Source of the DNA: Gordonia sediminis
GTDB taxonomy: Bacteria > Actinomycetota > Actinomycetes > Mycobacteriales > Mycobacteriaceae
NCBI GenBank assembly: GCA_004193205.1
Contig: RZUM01000006.1
Coordinates: 186,001-250,000 of the forward strand
DNA length: 64,000 bases
Direction of reading: 5' to 3'
Under the pieces are notes generated by a model. That model saw nothing but the letters and a program-made list of their open reading frames with translations. It did not search any database and was not told the origin of the DNA. A program made the translations under genes and the position numbers. Positions 28,216-35,831 of the stretch are shown here, in pieces. The first letter of the stretch is position 1. Every line of letters starts with the position of its first letter.

Positions 28216-29337
28216 TCAGGCGGGGACGGTGAGCATCGCTCCGATGCGCCCCATGAGGCCAGGCACGTCACCCTGTTCACGGTCGAGCATCCAGCGGCCC
28301 AGCTGGACCGATGCCTCCACCACCGTCTTCGCGCGCTCGAATCGCCGGTCGGTGAACTCCTGCCACATGGCGTCGTCGATCGAGTCGTGTTTGGCGATGA
28401 CGTCAGCGAGCACGGACGCGTCCTCGAGCGCTTGCGCGGCGCCCTGCGCGAGGGTGGGCGGGCAGCTGTGCGCCGCATCACCGATCAGCACCACCCGGCC
28501 CCGATGCCACGGTGCGTCGACGACGTGCGACTCGAAACGTGCGTAGTTGATACGCGCGGGATCGGTCATGCCCGCACGGATCTCGTCCCACGGGCCGTGA
28601 TACCCGGCGGCCAGCGAACGCATCTCGGCGAGCGCTTGATCCGGACTCAGCGCGGAGTGGTCGGCGACGTCCTCGACGAGGTAGGCATACAGACTGTCGG
28701 GGCCGGTCGGACAGTAGCCGGCGATGTAGCAGGCACCACCGTAGGTGAGCTCGGTTCGGGTGACCGACTCGGGGCGAGGCGCGAAGACGCGCCAGATTCC
28801 CATCCCGGTGGGCTGCGGCGTGACGTCGATCCCGATCTGCGCGCGCGTGGACGAATGGAGTCCGTCGGCACCGACGACGAGGTCGTACCGCGCCCGGGTC
28901 TGGTCGTCGAAGGTGGCGGTGACCTCACCGCCGTCCTGGTCCAGAGCGGTGACGGTGACACCGAACCTGGCCTTCACCCCGGCCGACGCGGCCCGCTCGA
29001 CGAGAATTCTGGCGAGCGTCGGGCGGTACATACCCACGGTGGCAGGCAGGTCGTCGCCGCCGGTTCGCGAGTCGGGCAGTTCGGCGAGCAGGGTGCCGTC
29101 GGGAGCGCGGAAGCCGAGGGTGTCGAACGCGTAACCCTCCTCGCGCGCCTGTGCCCAGACCCCGAGTTCGCGAAGAATACGTAACGCGTTGCCCTGCAGC
29201 GTGATTCCGGAACCCAGCGCGGATACATCGGGCTTGACGTCGACCAGGTCGACGGCGACACCCTGCTCGGCGAACAGGATCGCGGTGGCAGTCCCGGCGA
29301 CGCCGGCGCCGATGACGAGAACGTTCAGAGGTGACAT
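28216..29337 (-). CDS. FAD-dependent aromatic monooxygenase
   Basis: The protein has 373 aa and is a class A flavoprotein hydroxylase. N-terminal GAGVAGTATAILFAEQG (FAD GxGxxG), VVGADGLHSSTR (DG motif) and RVVLIGDAAHSCPPTLAQGAAQALEDA (GD motif). It uses NAD(P)H and O2 to hydroxylate a phenolic ring, giving the diol for the dioxygenase downstream. First gene of the minus operon, divergent from the LysR regulator. The substrate is unknown. Confidence 0.92.
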   Translation of the reverse strand: MSPLNVLVIGAGVAGTATAILFAEQGVAVDLVDVKPDVSALGSGITLQGNALRILRELGVWAQAREEGYAFDTLGFRAPDGTLLAELPDSRTGGDDLPATVGMYRPTLARILVERAASAGVKARFGVTVTALDQDGGEVTATFDDQTRARYDLVVGADGLHSSTRAQIGIDVTPQPTGMGIWRVFAPRPESVTRTELTYGGACYIAGYCPTGPDSLYAYLVEDVADHSALSPDQALAEMRSLAAGYHGPWDEIRAGMTDPARINYARFESHVVDAPWHRGRVVLIGDAAHSCPPTLAQGAAQALEDASVLADVIAKHDSIDDAMWQEFTDRRFERAKTVVEASVQLGRWMLDREQGDVPGLMGRIGAMLTVPA

Positions 29338-29407
29338 CGAGAAACTCCTGTTGAAGTGGTCCCACCCACAATGAGGCGCCCGTCACTATTTGGGAACACG
29401 AAATCCG

Positions 29408-29422
29408 CGATACCGTCTATAG
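29408..29422. promoter_or_regulatory. Putative LysR box between the monooxygenase and LysR genes
   Basis: CGATACCGTCTATAG lies just before the LysR ATG at 29425. It matches 11 of 15 bases of the palindromic CGATAGTGCCTATCG upstream of the SDR gene. It could serve autoregulation and activation of the divergent operon. Confidence 0.4.
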
Positions 29423-29424
29423 AC

Positions 29425-30390
29425 ATGACCGATAGCTTGAGGCCGATCGGTGGAACCCGCCACCTGCGCAACCTCGACCTGAACCTGCTGGTTGCGCTCG
29501 ACGCGCTGTTGGATGAGCGCAATGTGTCGCGGGCCGCCGAACGTCTCGGCGTCAGCCAGCCGAGTACCAGCGCGGCCCTGGGCCGCCTGCGCCGACATTT
29601 CGACGACGAACTGTTGCGGCGCACCGGCAACCGCTACGAACTGACGCCGCTGGCCGCCAATTTGCGTCCGCTGACCGCCGGCGCGATGCAGGCCGTGCGG
29701 CGGGTGTTCGAGGCCGCACCCACCTTCGACCCGGCCTCCGCTGATCGCACGTTCACGCTGTTGGCCACCGACTACGGGGCGCTGCGCATCGGCGAGCCCC
29801 TCGCCAGGGTGCTGCACGAACGAGCGCCGGGAGCTCGGCTCCGACTCGAGCAGAACACGCCGTACGCGGTCGACCACGCCGACGACACCCTCCGCGCGGT
29901 TGACGGAATCGTGATGCCGCATGGCTTCATCACCGGTATCCCGTCGATCGATTTCCCGACCGACGAGTGGGTCGTCATCTGCTCGGAGGACAATCCCGAC
30001 ATCGGGGTCGAGTTGACCCTCGACGACCTCCGCCGGTCGCCCTGGGTGGTGACCTTTCACGGACCGACCGCCTTCACGCCGGCGTTGCGTCAGCTGCAGA
30101 TCCTCGGTGTCGAACCGACCATCGAGGTGGTGGTCGAATCGTTTCTCGCGATTCCGTTTCTCGTCGCCGGAACCCGGCGCGTCGCTCTGCTGCAGCAGTC
30201 CCTCGCGGAGCGGCTGAGCCCGCTCGCCGGTATCCGCATCCTGCAGTGCCCCGGCGAGATTGCGCCCTTGCGAGAAGCATTGTGGTGGCACCCGATTCAC
30301 TCCACGGACCCCGCACACCAGTGGATGCGGGCGATCGTCGAGGAGATCGCCGGGGTTGACACCGTGCCACGTCATCGAATGGGAGGGTAG
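29425..30390 (+). CDS. LysR family transcriptional regulator (NodD-like branch)
   Basis: The protein has 321 aa. The N-terminal winged HTH (LRNLDLNLLVALDALLDERNVSRAAERLGVSQPSTSAALGRLRRHFDDELLRRTGNRYELT) is followed by a LysR substrate-binding domain of the PcpR/NodD type (LATDYGALRIGEPLARVLHE). ATG at 29425 was chosen because the frame upstream covers the operator. Divergent from the aromatic operon and followed by the SDR gene, it is the likely activator of both, with an aromatic inducer. Confidence 0.9.
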   Translation: MTDSLRPIGGTRHLRNLDLNLLVALDALLDERNVSRAAERLGVSQPSTSAALGRLRRHFDDELLRRTGNRYELTPLAANLRPLTAGAMQAVRRVFEAAPTFDPASADRTFTLLATDYGALRIGEPLARVLHERAPGARLRLEQNTPYAVDHADDTLRAVDGIVMPHGFITGIPSIDFPTDEWVVICSEDNPDIGVELTLDDLRRSPWVVTFHGPTAFTPALRQLQILGVEPTIEVVVESFLAIPFLVAGTRRVALLQQSLAERLSPLAGIRILQCPGEIAPLREALWWHPIHSTDPAHQWMRAIVEEIAGVDTVPRHRMGG

Positions 30391-30418
30391 GTGGTCGAGC
30401 GTCCCCCATAGCCACGGT

Positions 30419-30433
30419 CGATAGTGCCTATCG
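30419..30433. promoter_or_regulatory. Palindromic LysR-type box before the SDR gene
   Basis: CGATAG-TGC-CTATCG is a perfect 6-bp inverted repeat about 65 bp upstream of the SDR ATG, the usual distance for a LysR activator site. A related sequence occurs at 29408-29422. Confidence 0.5.
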
Positions 30434-30498
30434 GTGATCGGCGGTTCCCCAGCAGGCGTCTCCCCCGGCATGCTGACCGGTGATCGAGGAGGTGTTCG

Positions 30499-31245
30499 AT
30501 GTCTGATCATGAGGGACAAGCCAGTAGCCGAACCGTCGTGGTGACCGGTGCCGGAGGTGGCATCGGGGCAGCGATCGCGAACCGTCTCGCCGAAGCGGGA
30601 ATGCGGGTCATCGGGCTCGACCGCTCGCCCGGCCCGGGCGTTCGCGCCTTCGACGTGACCGACCCCGAGCAGTGGGCGGCGCTGGCCGACGAATTGCGAA
30701 CCGGTGGCCTTTCCGGCTTGGTCAACAGTGCCGGGATCACGCGGCGCGCACGACTGGACACGGTGAGCGTCGAGGACATGTCCGCCACCTATGCGGTCAA
30801 TGTCGTCGGACCGACGTTGGCGATCCAGCTGGTGGCCCCGGTGATGAGCGCGGGTGGGTCGATCGTGAACATCGGGTCGATCGCCGCTCTCACCGGGCAC
30901 TATCCCGTGGCCTACACGACGAGCAAGTGGGCATTGCGCGGGCTGACCCACACCGCTGCACTCGCACTCGGCGACAAGGGAATACGCGTGAACATCGTGC
31001 ATCCCGGTTTCATCGACACGCCGATGACGGCGTCGGCCGCACCCGAGTTCCGCGATGCGTCGGTGGCCGAGACCAGTCTCGGCCGGGCCGGGACTTCCGA
31101 CGAGGTCGCCGGCACTGTCGAGTACCTGCTCAGCGATGCCGCCGCCTACACGACCGGTGCCGAGATCACCGTCGACGGGGGCGCGACGTCCCACGGCGGC
31201 GTCAAGTCCATCTCCGACGCGCTCCTCGCGGGAGCCGCGCGATGA
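30499..31245 (+). CDS. Short-chain dehydrogenase/reductase
   Basis: Classical SDR of 248 aa: cofactor motif TGAGGGIGAAIA, NSAG at the NNAG position, catalytic Ser in NIGSIAAL, YTTSK (Tyr and Lys) and C-terminal SDAAAYTTGAEITVDGG. Asp in GLDRS after the second strand suggests NAD(H). GAGGAGG precedes the ATG. It probably oxidises an alcohol in the aromatic pathway controlled by the neighbouring LysR; the substrate is unknown. Confidence 0.92.
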   Translation: MSDHEGQASSRTVVVTGAGGGIGAAIANRLAEAGMRVIGLDRSPGPGVRAFDVTDPEQWAALADELRTGGLSGLVNSAGITRRARLDTVSVEDMSATYAVNVVGPTLAIQLVAPVMSAGGSIVNIGSIAALTGHYPVAYTTSKWALRGLTHTAALALGDKGIRVNIVHPGFIDTPMTASAAPEFRDASVAETSLGRAGTSDEVAGTVEYLLSDAAAYTTGAEITVDGGATSHGGVKSISDALLAGAAR

Positions 31246-31301
31246 CCGCTACCCTGACACCGCCCGTGGGATCTGTGCCGCAATCGGTCACTTTCCGCTG
31301 A
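31242..31301 (+). pseudogene. Possible 5' remnant of a gene following the SDR
   Basis: An ATG overlapping the SDR stop (ATGA) opens a 19-codon frame, MTATLTPPVGSVPQSVTFR. The overlap is typical of a coupled downstream gene, yet the frame stops at once and converges on the AKR gene. It may be the start of a lost gene or a chance ORF. Confidence 0.3.
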
Positions 31302-32142
31302 ATACGGGGAACGCACCGGCATCGCCATAGTCCTGGATGCGGAGCGCGCGCAGAGCATCCATGTCATCGGCGGTGATCGTGAAGTCGATCTCAGCGTTGC
31401 TGCGCATATGGTCTGGGTTCGCGGTCTTCGGCAATGACACAGTCCCGAGCTGCACCGTGTAGCGGATGCACAGCTGCGGAACGCTGACGCCGTACCGCTC
31501 GGCCATCGCCACGAGATCCGGTTGCTTCAGGATCTCGCCGTGCCCGATGGGCGAGTAGGCCTCGACGACGATGTCGTGGCTCTCGCAGTAGTCGATGAGA
31601 TCGCTCGGGGTGTTGCCCACGTGGACGAGGATCTGATTCACCTGCGGGACGATGGTGCTTGCCGCGAGGATGTTGTCGAGGTCGCTGCGTTCGAAGTTGG
31701 AGACGCCGATCGACCGGAGCTTGCCGGCCTTGTACGCATCCTCCAGCGCACGCCACGCCTCGCGGTTGCCCTCGGCGTAGTCGCCACCGCGCCAATCGGC
31801 CCACGGTTGCGGGCTGTGGATCAGCATCAAGTCGATGTGGTCGAGCCCCATCGTGGCCAGCGAGCCGTCGATGGCCGCGGCCGCCTCTTGGTAGTTCTTG
31901 ATCTCGGCGGCCAGTTTGGTGGACACGAACAGCTCCTCGCGGGCGACGCCGCTGGTGCGGACGCCCTCGCCGACACCGCGCTCGTTGCCGTAGGCCTGTG
32001 CGGTGTCGATGTTCCGATATCCGATCTCGACCGCGTCGCTGACCGCCCGTGCGGCCTTGTCGTCATCGATGAACCAGGTACCCAAGCCCAGCTTGGGGAT
32101 CTGCACGTCGTTGGACAGTGTGTAGGTCTCGTTGAGAACCAT
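31288..32142 (-). CDS. Aldo/keto reductase
   Basis: NADPH-dependent carbonyl reductase of 284 aa in the AKR5-like size class. GLGTWF and the catalytic tetrad: Asp (NIDTAQAYGNE, with Tyr in the same motif), Lys in VSTKLAAE and His in LMLIHSPQPW. It lies downstream of the cupin and MFS genes on the same strand and probably belongs to the TetR-controlled cassette. Likely role: detoxification of reactive aldehydes or ketones. Confidence 0.92.
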   Translation of the reverse strand: MVLNETYTLSNDVQIPKLGLGTWFIDDDKAARAVSDAVEIGYRNIDTAQAYGNERGVGEGVRTSGVAREELFVSTKLAAEIKNYQEAAAAIDGSLATMGLDHIDLMLIHSPQPWADWRGGDYAEGNREAWRALEDAYKAGKLRSIGVSNFERSDLDNILAASTIVPQVNQILVHVGNTPSDLIDYCESHDIVVEAYSPIGHGEILKQPDLVAMAERYGVSVPQLCIRYTVQLGTVSLPKTANPDHMRSNAEIDFTITADDMDALRALRIQDYGDAGAFPVFSGK

Positions 32143-32226
32143 GGCTTGTGCTCCTGAATGTCGTGATTGGTGTTGACTGCGTCGCGGCACGCTCGGTCGA
32201 CGGCGTCGATGCCGACGCCCCGCCGG

Positions 32227-32622
32227 TCAGCCCCCGTACTCCTCATCCGTGACGTGCTCGAGCCACGTGACGACCTGGCCGTTCTCGTCGGCTTCCTGCA
32301 TGGCGACATGGGCCATGTAGCGATCGGGTGTTGCCCCGTGCCAATGCACTTCGCCCGGCTCGATGTAGACCACGTCGCCGGGACGGATCTCTTGCACGCC
32401 ACCTTCGCGGGTGGCGACGAGGCCGATACCGTCGGTGACGTAGAGGGTCTGGCCCTTCGGATGGTGGTGCCAAGCAGTCCGGGCGCCGGGCGAGAACCGG
32501 ACGTGCGCGCAGCCGATCGCCGATTGCTCGTCAGGATTACGGACACCGTCGATCTGCACGGTGCCGGTGAACCAGTCTACGGGTCCGGGGGCGGTCTGCC
32601 CTCCGCTTCGGGTGTACTTCAT
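32227..32622 (-). CDS. Small cupin protein
   Basis: The protein has 131 aa and a single cupin barrel. Motif 1 is TAWHHHPKGQTLYVTDG and motif 2 GDVVYIEPGEVHWHGAT, giving a His-rich metal site. Similar cupins are co-encoded with AKRs and quinone-stress genes and may have dioxygenase or isomerase activity. The function is not assigned. It sits between the MFS exporter and AKR genes. Confidence 0.88.
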   Translation of the reverse strand: MKYTRSGGQTAPGPVDWFTGTVQIDGVRNPDEQSAIGCAHVRFSPGARTAWHHHPKGQTLYVTDGIGLVATREGGVQEIRPGDVVYIEPGEVHWHGATPDRYMAHVAMQEADENGQVVTWLEHVTDEEYGG

Positions 32623-32674
32623 TTCTGATGCTTCCTTTCTCTTGAGAGGGTGTACTCGTGCCGAGCCTCACCGC

Positions 32675-34051
32675 TCAGCGTCGCGGAAGTCGCAATCCGG
32701 CGATGGCGGCGATCGCCACCACGGCGGCCCCCACGAGAAGACTGATGTGCAGACCGTCCGTGAAAGCGGAATCGCCGGCCAGGAGGGCCCCGAACACCGC
32801 GACCGCCAGCGCACCCCCGACCTGACGGCTGGTGTTGAAGACGCCGCTGGCGGTTCCCGTGCGGCCGGGCGGGACATGATGCAGCAGAAGCGCAGTCAGC
32901 GGCGGCATCGTCAGTGGACCACCGATGCCGACCAGGATCATCAGGATCGACAGCGCCCACGTCGTCGCCGACGGTGTGGCGATGACCAGTGCCACCATCC
33001 CGACCGCCATGCACACCAGTCCGCCGACGATGGGCGTTCTTGCACCGACCCGCTCCACGATCCGTGCCGAGAACGGGGTCAGGACCAAACCGATCACCAT
33101 CATCGGCAGGAACGCGATCCCGGTCTGGAACGCCGTCATGCCCTGGACCTGTTGGAAGTAGAGGCTCATCACGAACGGCAGCCCGAAGTAGCCGACCATG
33201 AACGCGAAACCGGCGATCAGAGAGATCCGAAACACCCTGCCACCGAACAGATCCAACGGCATCATCGGATGCTCACTGCGTGCCTCGACGACCACGAATG
33301 TGACCAGACCGATGACCGTGACGAGCAGTGCCGTGATGACCGGAGTGGCGAGGACGCCCGCCTCGCCGGCCTCGATCGCGGCAAACGTCAGCGCCGCCAT
33401 CGCGGTCACCGCTGCCGCTTGCCCCGGCCAGTCGAATCGCGCGGGATGCGTCGTCGACGGAGCCGTTCGCCGCAGCGCGAGTAGCGCGATGACCGCGGCG
33501 GGCACGTTGATCAGGAAGATCCATCGCCAGTCCAGTTCGGCCAGAAACCCGCCCGCCACCGGTCCGGCGGTCGAGGCGACCGCCCCGCCCATCGCCCACA
33601 TCGCGACCGCTCTCCCCCGACGACGCGGGTCCTGGTAGCTCTCGCTGACCAGCGTGAGCGATGCCGGGACGATCAGCGCAGCAGCGCCGCCTTGGACAAA
33701 ACGCATTCCGATCAGAACGGGCAACGTCGGCGCCGTCCCGCACGCGAACGACGCCGCGGCGAACAGCCCAATACCCAGGGCCAAGGCACGCCGCGCTCCG
33801 ATCCGATCGGCGAGAGAGCCCGCGGAGAGCAACAGCGCCGCGAACATCAGCGTGTAGCCGTCGACCACCCACTGCAGCCCGGTCATTCCGCCGCCCAACG
33901 ACTCCCTGATCGACGGCAGGGCCACGTTGACGATGACCGCGTCCAACGTCACCACGAAGAACCCGAGGATCGCCGCGCTCAATGCGAAGACCGGTGCCGG
34001 ACGCTGTGCCTGCACCGCGGCATCCGGTGCCTCAGGAACTCGGCTGAGCAT
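32675..34051 (-). CDS. MFS drug:H+ antiporter (DHA2-like)
   Basis: The protein has 458 aa and a hydrophobicity pattern of 12-14 helices. It carries LDAVIVNVALPSI in helix 1 (the EmrB/QacA helix-1 signature), LQWVVDGYTL, GSLADRIGARRALALG (motif A) and GPVAGGFLAELDWRWIFLINVP (motif C). It probably exports toxic organic compounds and is repressed by the divergent TetR through two palindromes in the shared promoter. Confidence 0.9.
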   Translation of the reverse strand: MLSRVPEAPDAAVQAQRPAPVFALSAAILGFFVVTLDAVIVNVALPSIRESLGGGMTGLQWVVDGYTLMFAALLLSAGSLADRIGARRALALGIGLFAAASFACGTAPTLPVLIGMRFVQGGAAALIVPASLTLVSESYQDPRRRGRAVAMWAMGGAVASTAGPVAGGFLAELDWRWIFLINVPAAVIALLALRRTAPSTTHPARFDWPGQAAAVTAMAALTFAAIEAGEAGVLATPVITALLVTVIGLVTFVVVEARSEHPMMPLDLFGGRVFRISLIAGFAFMVGYFGLPFVMSLYFQQVQGMTAFQTGIAFLPMMVIGLVLTPFSARIVERVGARTPIVGGLVCMAVGMVALVIATPSATTWALSILMILVGIGGPLTMPPLTALLLHHVPPGRTGTASGVFNTSRQVGGALAVAVFGALLAGDSAFTDGLHISLLVGAAVVAIAAIAGLRLPRR

Positions 34052-34072
34052 GCGCCCCCCTCTTCCGTTTAT

Positions 34073-34089
34073 CGGATATTGGTTATCCG
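34073..34089. promoter_or_regulatory. TetR operator 1 (CGGATA-N5-TATCCG)
   Basis: A perfect inverted repeat CGGATA TTGGT TATCCG lies 22 bp upstream of the MFS start, in the divergent promoter with the TetR gene. Confidence 0.7.
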
Positions 34090-34112
34090 CTTACCGAGCG
34101 TAGGCCCATAAT

Positions 34113-34129
34113 CGGATATCGTCAATCCG
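34113..34129. promoter_or_regulatory. TetR operator 2 (CGGAT-N7-ATCCG)
   Basis: CGGATATCGTCAATCCG is a near-copy of operator 1, 40 bp away centre to centre (about four helical turns). It lies 23 bp before the TetR ATG. Confidence 0.7.
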
Positions 34130-34151
34130 TTTATACTGCTACCGTGGTCAC

Positions 34152-34826
34152 ATGGCGAAGGCACAAGCTCCACGTCCCCTGCGCAAGGACGCATCGATCA
34201 ACCGCGACCGACTGCTGGACGCCGCTCGAGAGCTGTTTGCCGAGAAGGGACTTGGTGTCACACTCAACGACATCGCCCACCACGCCGGCGTGGGTGTGGG
34301 CACCGCGTACCGACGCTTTGCCAACAAGGAAGAAATCATCGACACGCTCTTCGAGGAGCGCTTGCAGGCAGTCGAAGCGGTCGCCCGCGAGGCACTCGAC
34401 GAACCAGACCCTTGGAAGGCGCTCAGCGACTACCTGAGGCGCGCCCTTCAGATGCAGTTCGGCGACCGTGGCCTCCACCAGATTCTCGACGACCCGACTC
34501 TCGGCGACGCGAGGATCAACGACGTCCGCGTACGGATCGCGCCTCTGATCGTCGAGCTGGTGCGCCGCGCCAAGCAGGCAGGAGTCGTTCGGGATGATTT
34601 CGAACCGACCGACGTCACGTTCATGCAGTCGGCGATGGCACCGATCATGGACAGCACCCGCGATGTCGCGCCCGAGACCTACGAGCGTTATCTGACCTTC
34701 TTCCTGGACGGAATCCGCAGCGATGACCGGCGATTCACCCCGCTACCGGCACCCGCGCTTACTTCGGAAACGACGCATGTCGCCATGACACATCGGCGCC
34801 GGTCGCGGCCGCGCCCGAAGGCATAG
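34152..34826 (+). CDS. TetR family regulator of the MFS/cupin/AKR cassette
   Basis: The protein has 224 aa. HTH: RDRLLDAARELFAEKGLGVTLNDIAHHAGVGVGTAYRRFANKEEIIDTLF. The ligand domain has the pattern seen in SACE_7040-like TetRs (DDPTLGDARINDVRVRIAPLIVELVRRAKQAG). The C-terminal 20 residues are basic and probably disordered. Divergent from the DHA2-like exporter; two matching palindromes lie between the genes, so it is expected to repress both directions. Confidence 0.92.
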   Translation: MAKAQAPRPLRKDASINRDRLLDAARELFAEKGLGVTLNDIAHHAGVGVGTAYRRFANKEEIIDTLFEERLQAVEAVAREALDEPDPWKALSDYLRRALQMQFGDRGLHQILDDPTLGDARINDVRVRIAPLIVELVRRAKQAGVVRDDFEPTDVTFMQSAMAPIMDSTRDVAPETYERYLTFFLDGIRSDDRRFTPLPAPALTSETTHVAMTHRRRSRPRPKA

Positions 34827-34899
34827 GTCACACCTCGGCAGCCCGAATACGTGCGTCGGCCGCACCGAGCAGACGTTCATCGACACCGACGATAATCGA

Positions 34900-34914
34900 A
34901 CTAGTCAAACTAGT
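34900..34914. promoter_or_regulatory. Putative operator of the Phd/VapC module
   Basis: ACTAGTCAAACTAGT, two ACTAGT hexamers with a 3-bp spacer, lies upstream of a TACATT -10-like element (34925-34930) and the antitoxin GTG. A similar 15-mer occurs before the RES antitoxin gene at 46001-46015. Confidence 0.55.
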
Positions 34915-34937
34915 CCTGTAGGAGTACATTTGCTGCG

Positions 34938-35171
34938 GTGAAGACAGTCAGCAGCACCGAGGCCAAGACGCGCCTCAATGCCTTGCTCGCCGAGATCGAG
35001 GCGACCGGCGAACCAGTCACGATCACCAACCACGGCCGTCCGGTGGCCGTGATGTCCCCCGCGGTCCCCCGCACGCGGCAGTTCGGTCAGTTCCCCGGAC
35101 TCGTGATTCCCGACGACTTCGACGCACCCCTACCCGACGACGAGCTGGCCGCCTGGGAACCCCAATCGTGA
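34938..35171 (+). CDS. Phd/YefM-family antitoxin
   Basis: The protein has 77 aa. The N-terminal DNA-binding fold of Phd/YefM is clear (VSSTEAKTRLNALLAEIEATGEPVTITNHGRPVAVMSP). The C-terminal acidic part (IPDDFDAPLPDDELAAWEP) would wrap the toxin. The start is a GTG; a -10-like TACATT ends 7 bp before it, so the mRNA may be leaderless. Overlaps the toxin start by 4 bp. It neutralises the PIN toxin and probably represses the operon. Confidence 0.92.
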   Translation: MKTVSSTEAKTRLNALLAEIEATGEPVTITNHGRPVAVMSPAVPRTRQFGQFPGLVIPDDFDAPLPDDELAAWEPQS

Positions 35172-35566
35172 CCGGAATCCTGCTCGACACGAACGCACTC
35201 CTGTGGCTCCTGCACGACCCGGACCGCCTCGCTCGACCAGCACTCACGACGCTCGAGAATCCGTCCAACGATCTGTATGTCTCGGCCGCTTCGGCATGGG
35301 AGATCGCGATCAAGACCCGGCTGGGACGACTCGACGGCACATCGCTTCTTTCGGTGTGGAGCGACACCCTGACATCAATGGCGGCAACCGATCTCGCGAT
35401 CGACTCCACCGACGCGACGACCGCCGGGCGGCTCACCTGGGACCATCGTGATCCTTTCGACCGCATGATCGTTGCCCAAGCCACCCGACGAGGCCTGACG
35501 ATCGCGACGAGTGACACCGCGATCCACACCGCCACCCTCACGCCGGTCATCGACACTCGACGATGA
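35168..35566 (+). CDS. VapC-like PIN-domain ribonuclease toxin
   Basis: The protein has 132 aa. The four acidic PIN residues are in place: Asp7 (LLDTNALLW), Glu45 (SAWEIAIK), Asp95/Asp98 (HRDPFDRMI) and Asp116 (ATSDTAI). Predicted Mg-dependent endoribonuclease that cuts tRNA or rRNA when the antitoxin is lost. The GTG start overlaps the antitoxin stop (GTGA). The module appears intact. Confidence 0.93.
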   Translation: MTGILLDTNALLWLLHDPDRLARPALTTLENPSNDLYVSAASAWEIAIKTRLGRLDGTSLLSVWSDTLTSMAATDLAIDSTDATTAGRLTWDHRDPFDRMIVAQATRRGLTIATSDTAIHTATLTPVIDTRR

Positions 35567-35594
35567 CCGGCGCCTTACCTCTGCGCCGTCCCAG

Positions 35595-35608
35595 CGTTCC
35601 GCGGAACG
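35595..35608. terminator. Palindrome CGTTCCGCGGAACG after the toxin gene
   Basis: A perfect 14-bp palindrome lies 28 bp after the VapC stop. The same 15-base string (GCGTTCCGCGGAACG) occurs 44 bp after the RES toxin stop at 44526. It could be a terminator or a protein site; there is no T-tract. Confidence 0.35.
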
Positions 35609-35673
35609 TTTACGCGGCGGCCGGTTGTTCGGCCTTCAGTCGCCAGATGGCATAGAGGACTTCAGTGGTTGAC

Positions 35674-35690
35674 TTTGATCTGTGATCACA
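35674..35690. promoter_or_regulatory. GntR operator upstream of the first MFS paralogue
   Basis: Reverse strand reads TGTGATCACAGATCAAA. It differs at one position from the 17-mer at 51040 and at two from the one at 46786. It is 142 bp before the MFS ATG. The rest of 35567-35831 holds no gene. Confidence 0.65.
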
Positions 35691-35831
35691 TCTAATGTGT
35701 TCTACATCACAGTGCTACCGGTGGTGAGATGCACCTTCTTGTCGCGGCAAATGTGGCTTCGCTGCTAGCTCCTGCACCCCGATCATCATTCTCGCCCTGA
35801 TCACACACCCAGATCGGAAGGACTCAGGTCC

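Noticed and set aside
26162-28481. N-terminal extensions of several minus-strand frames (for example above the dioxygenase start)
   Set aside because: The extensions translate neighbouring genes or promoters; internal starts have ribosome sites and match family N-termini.
29386-31194. Minus-strand open frame of 602 codons
   Set aside because: Antisense of the LysR and SDR genes, both with complete motifs.
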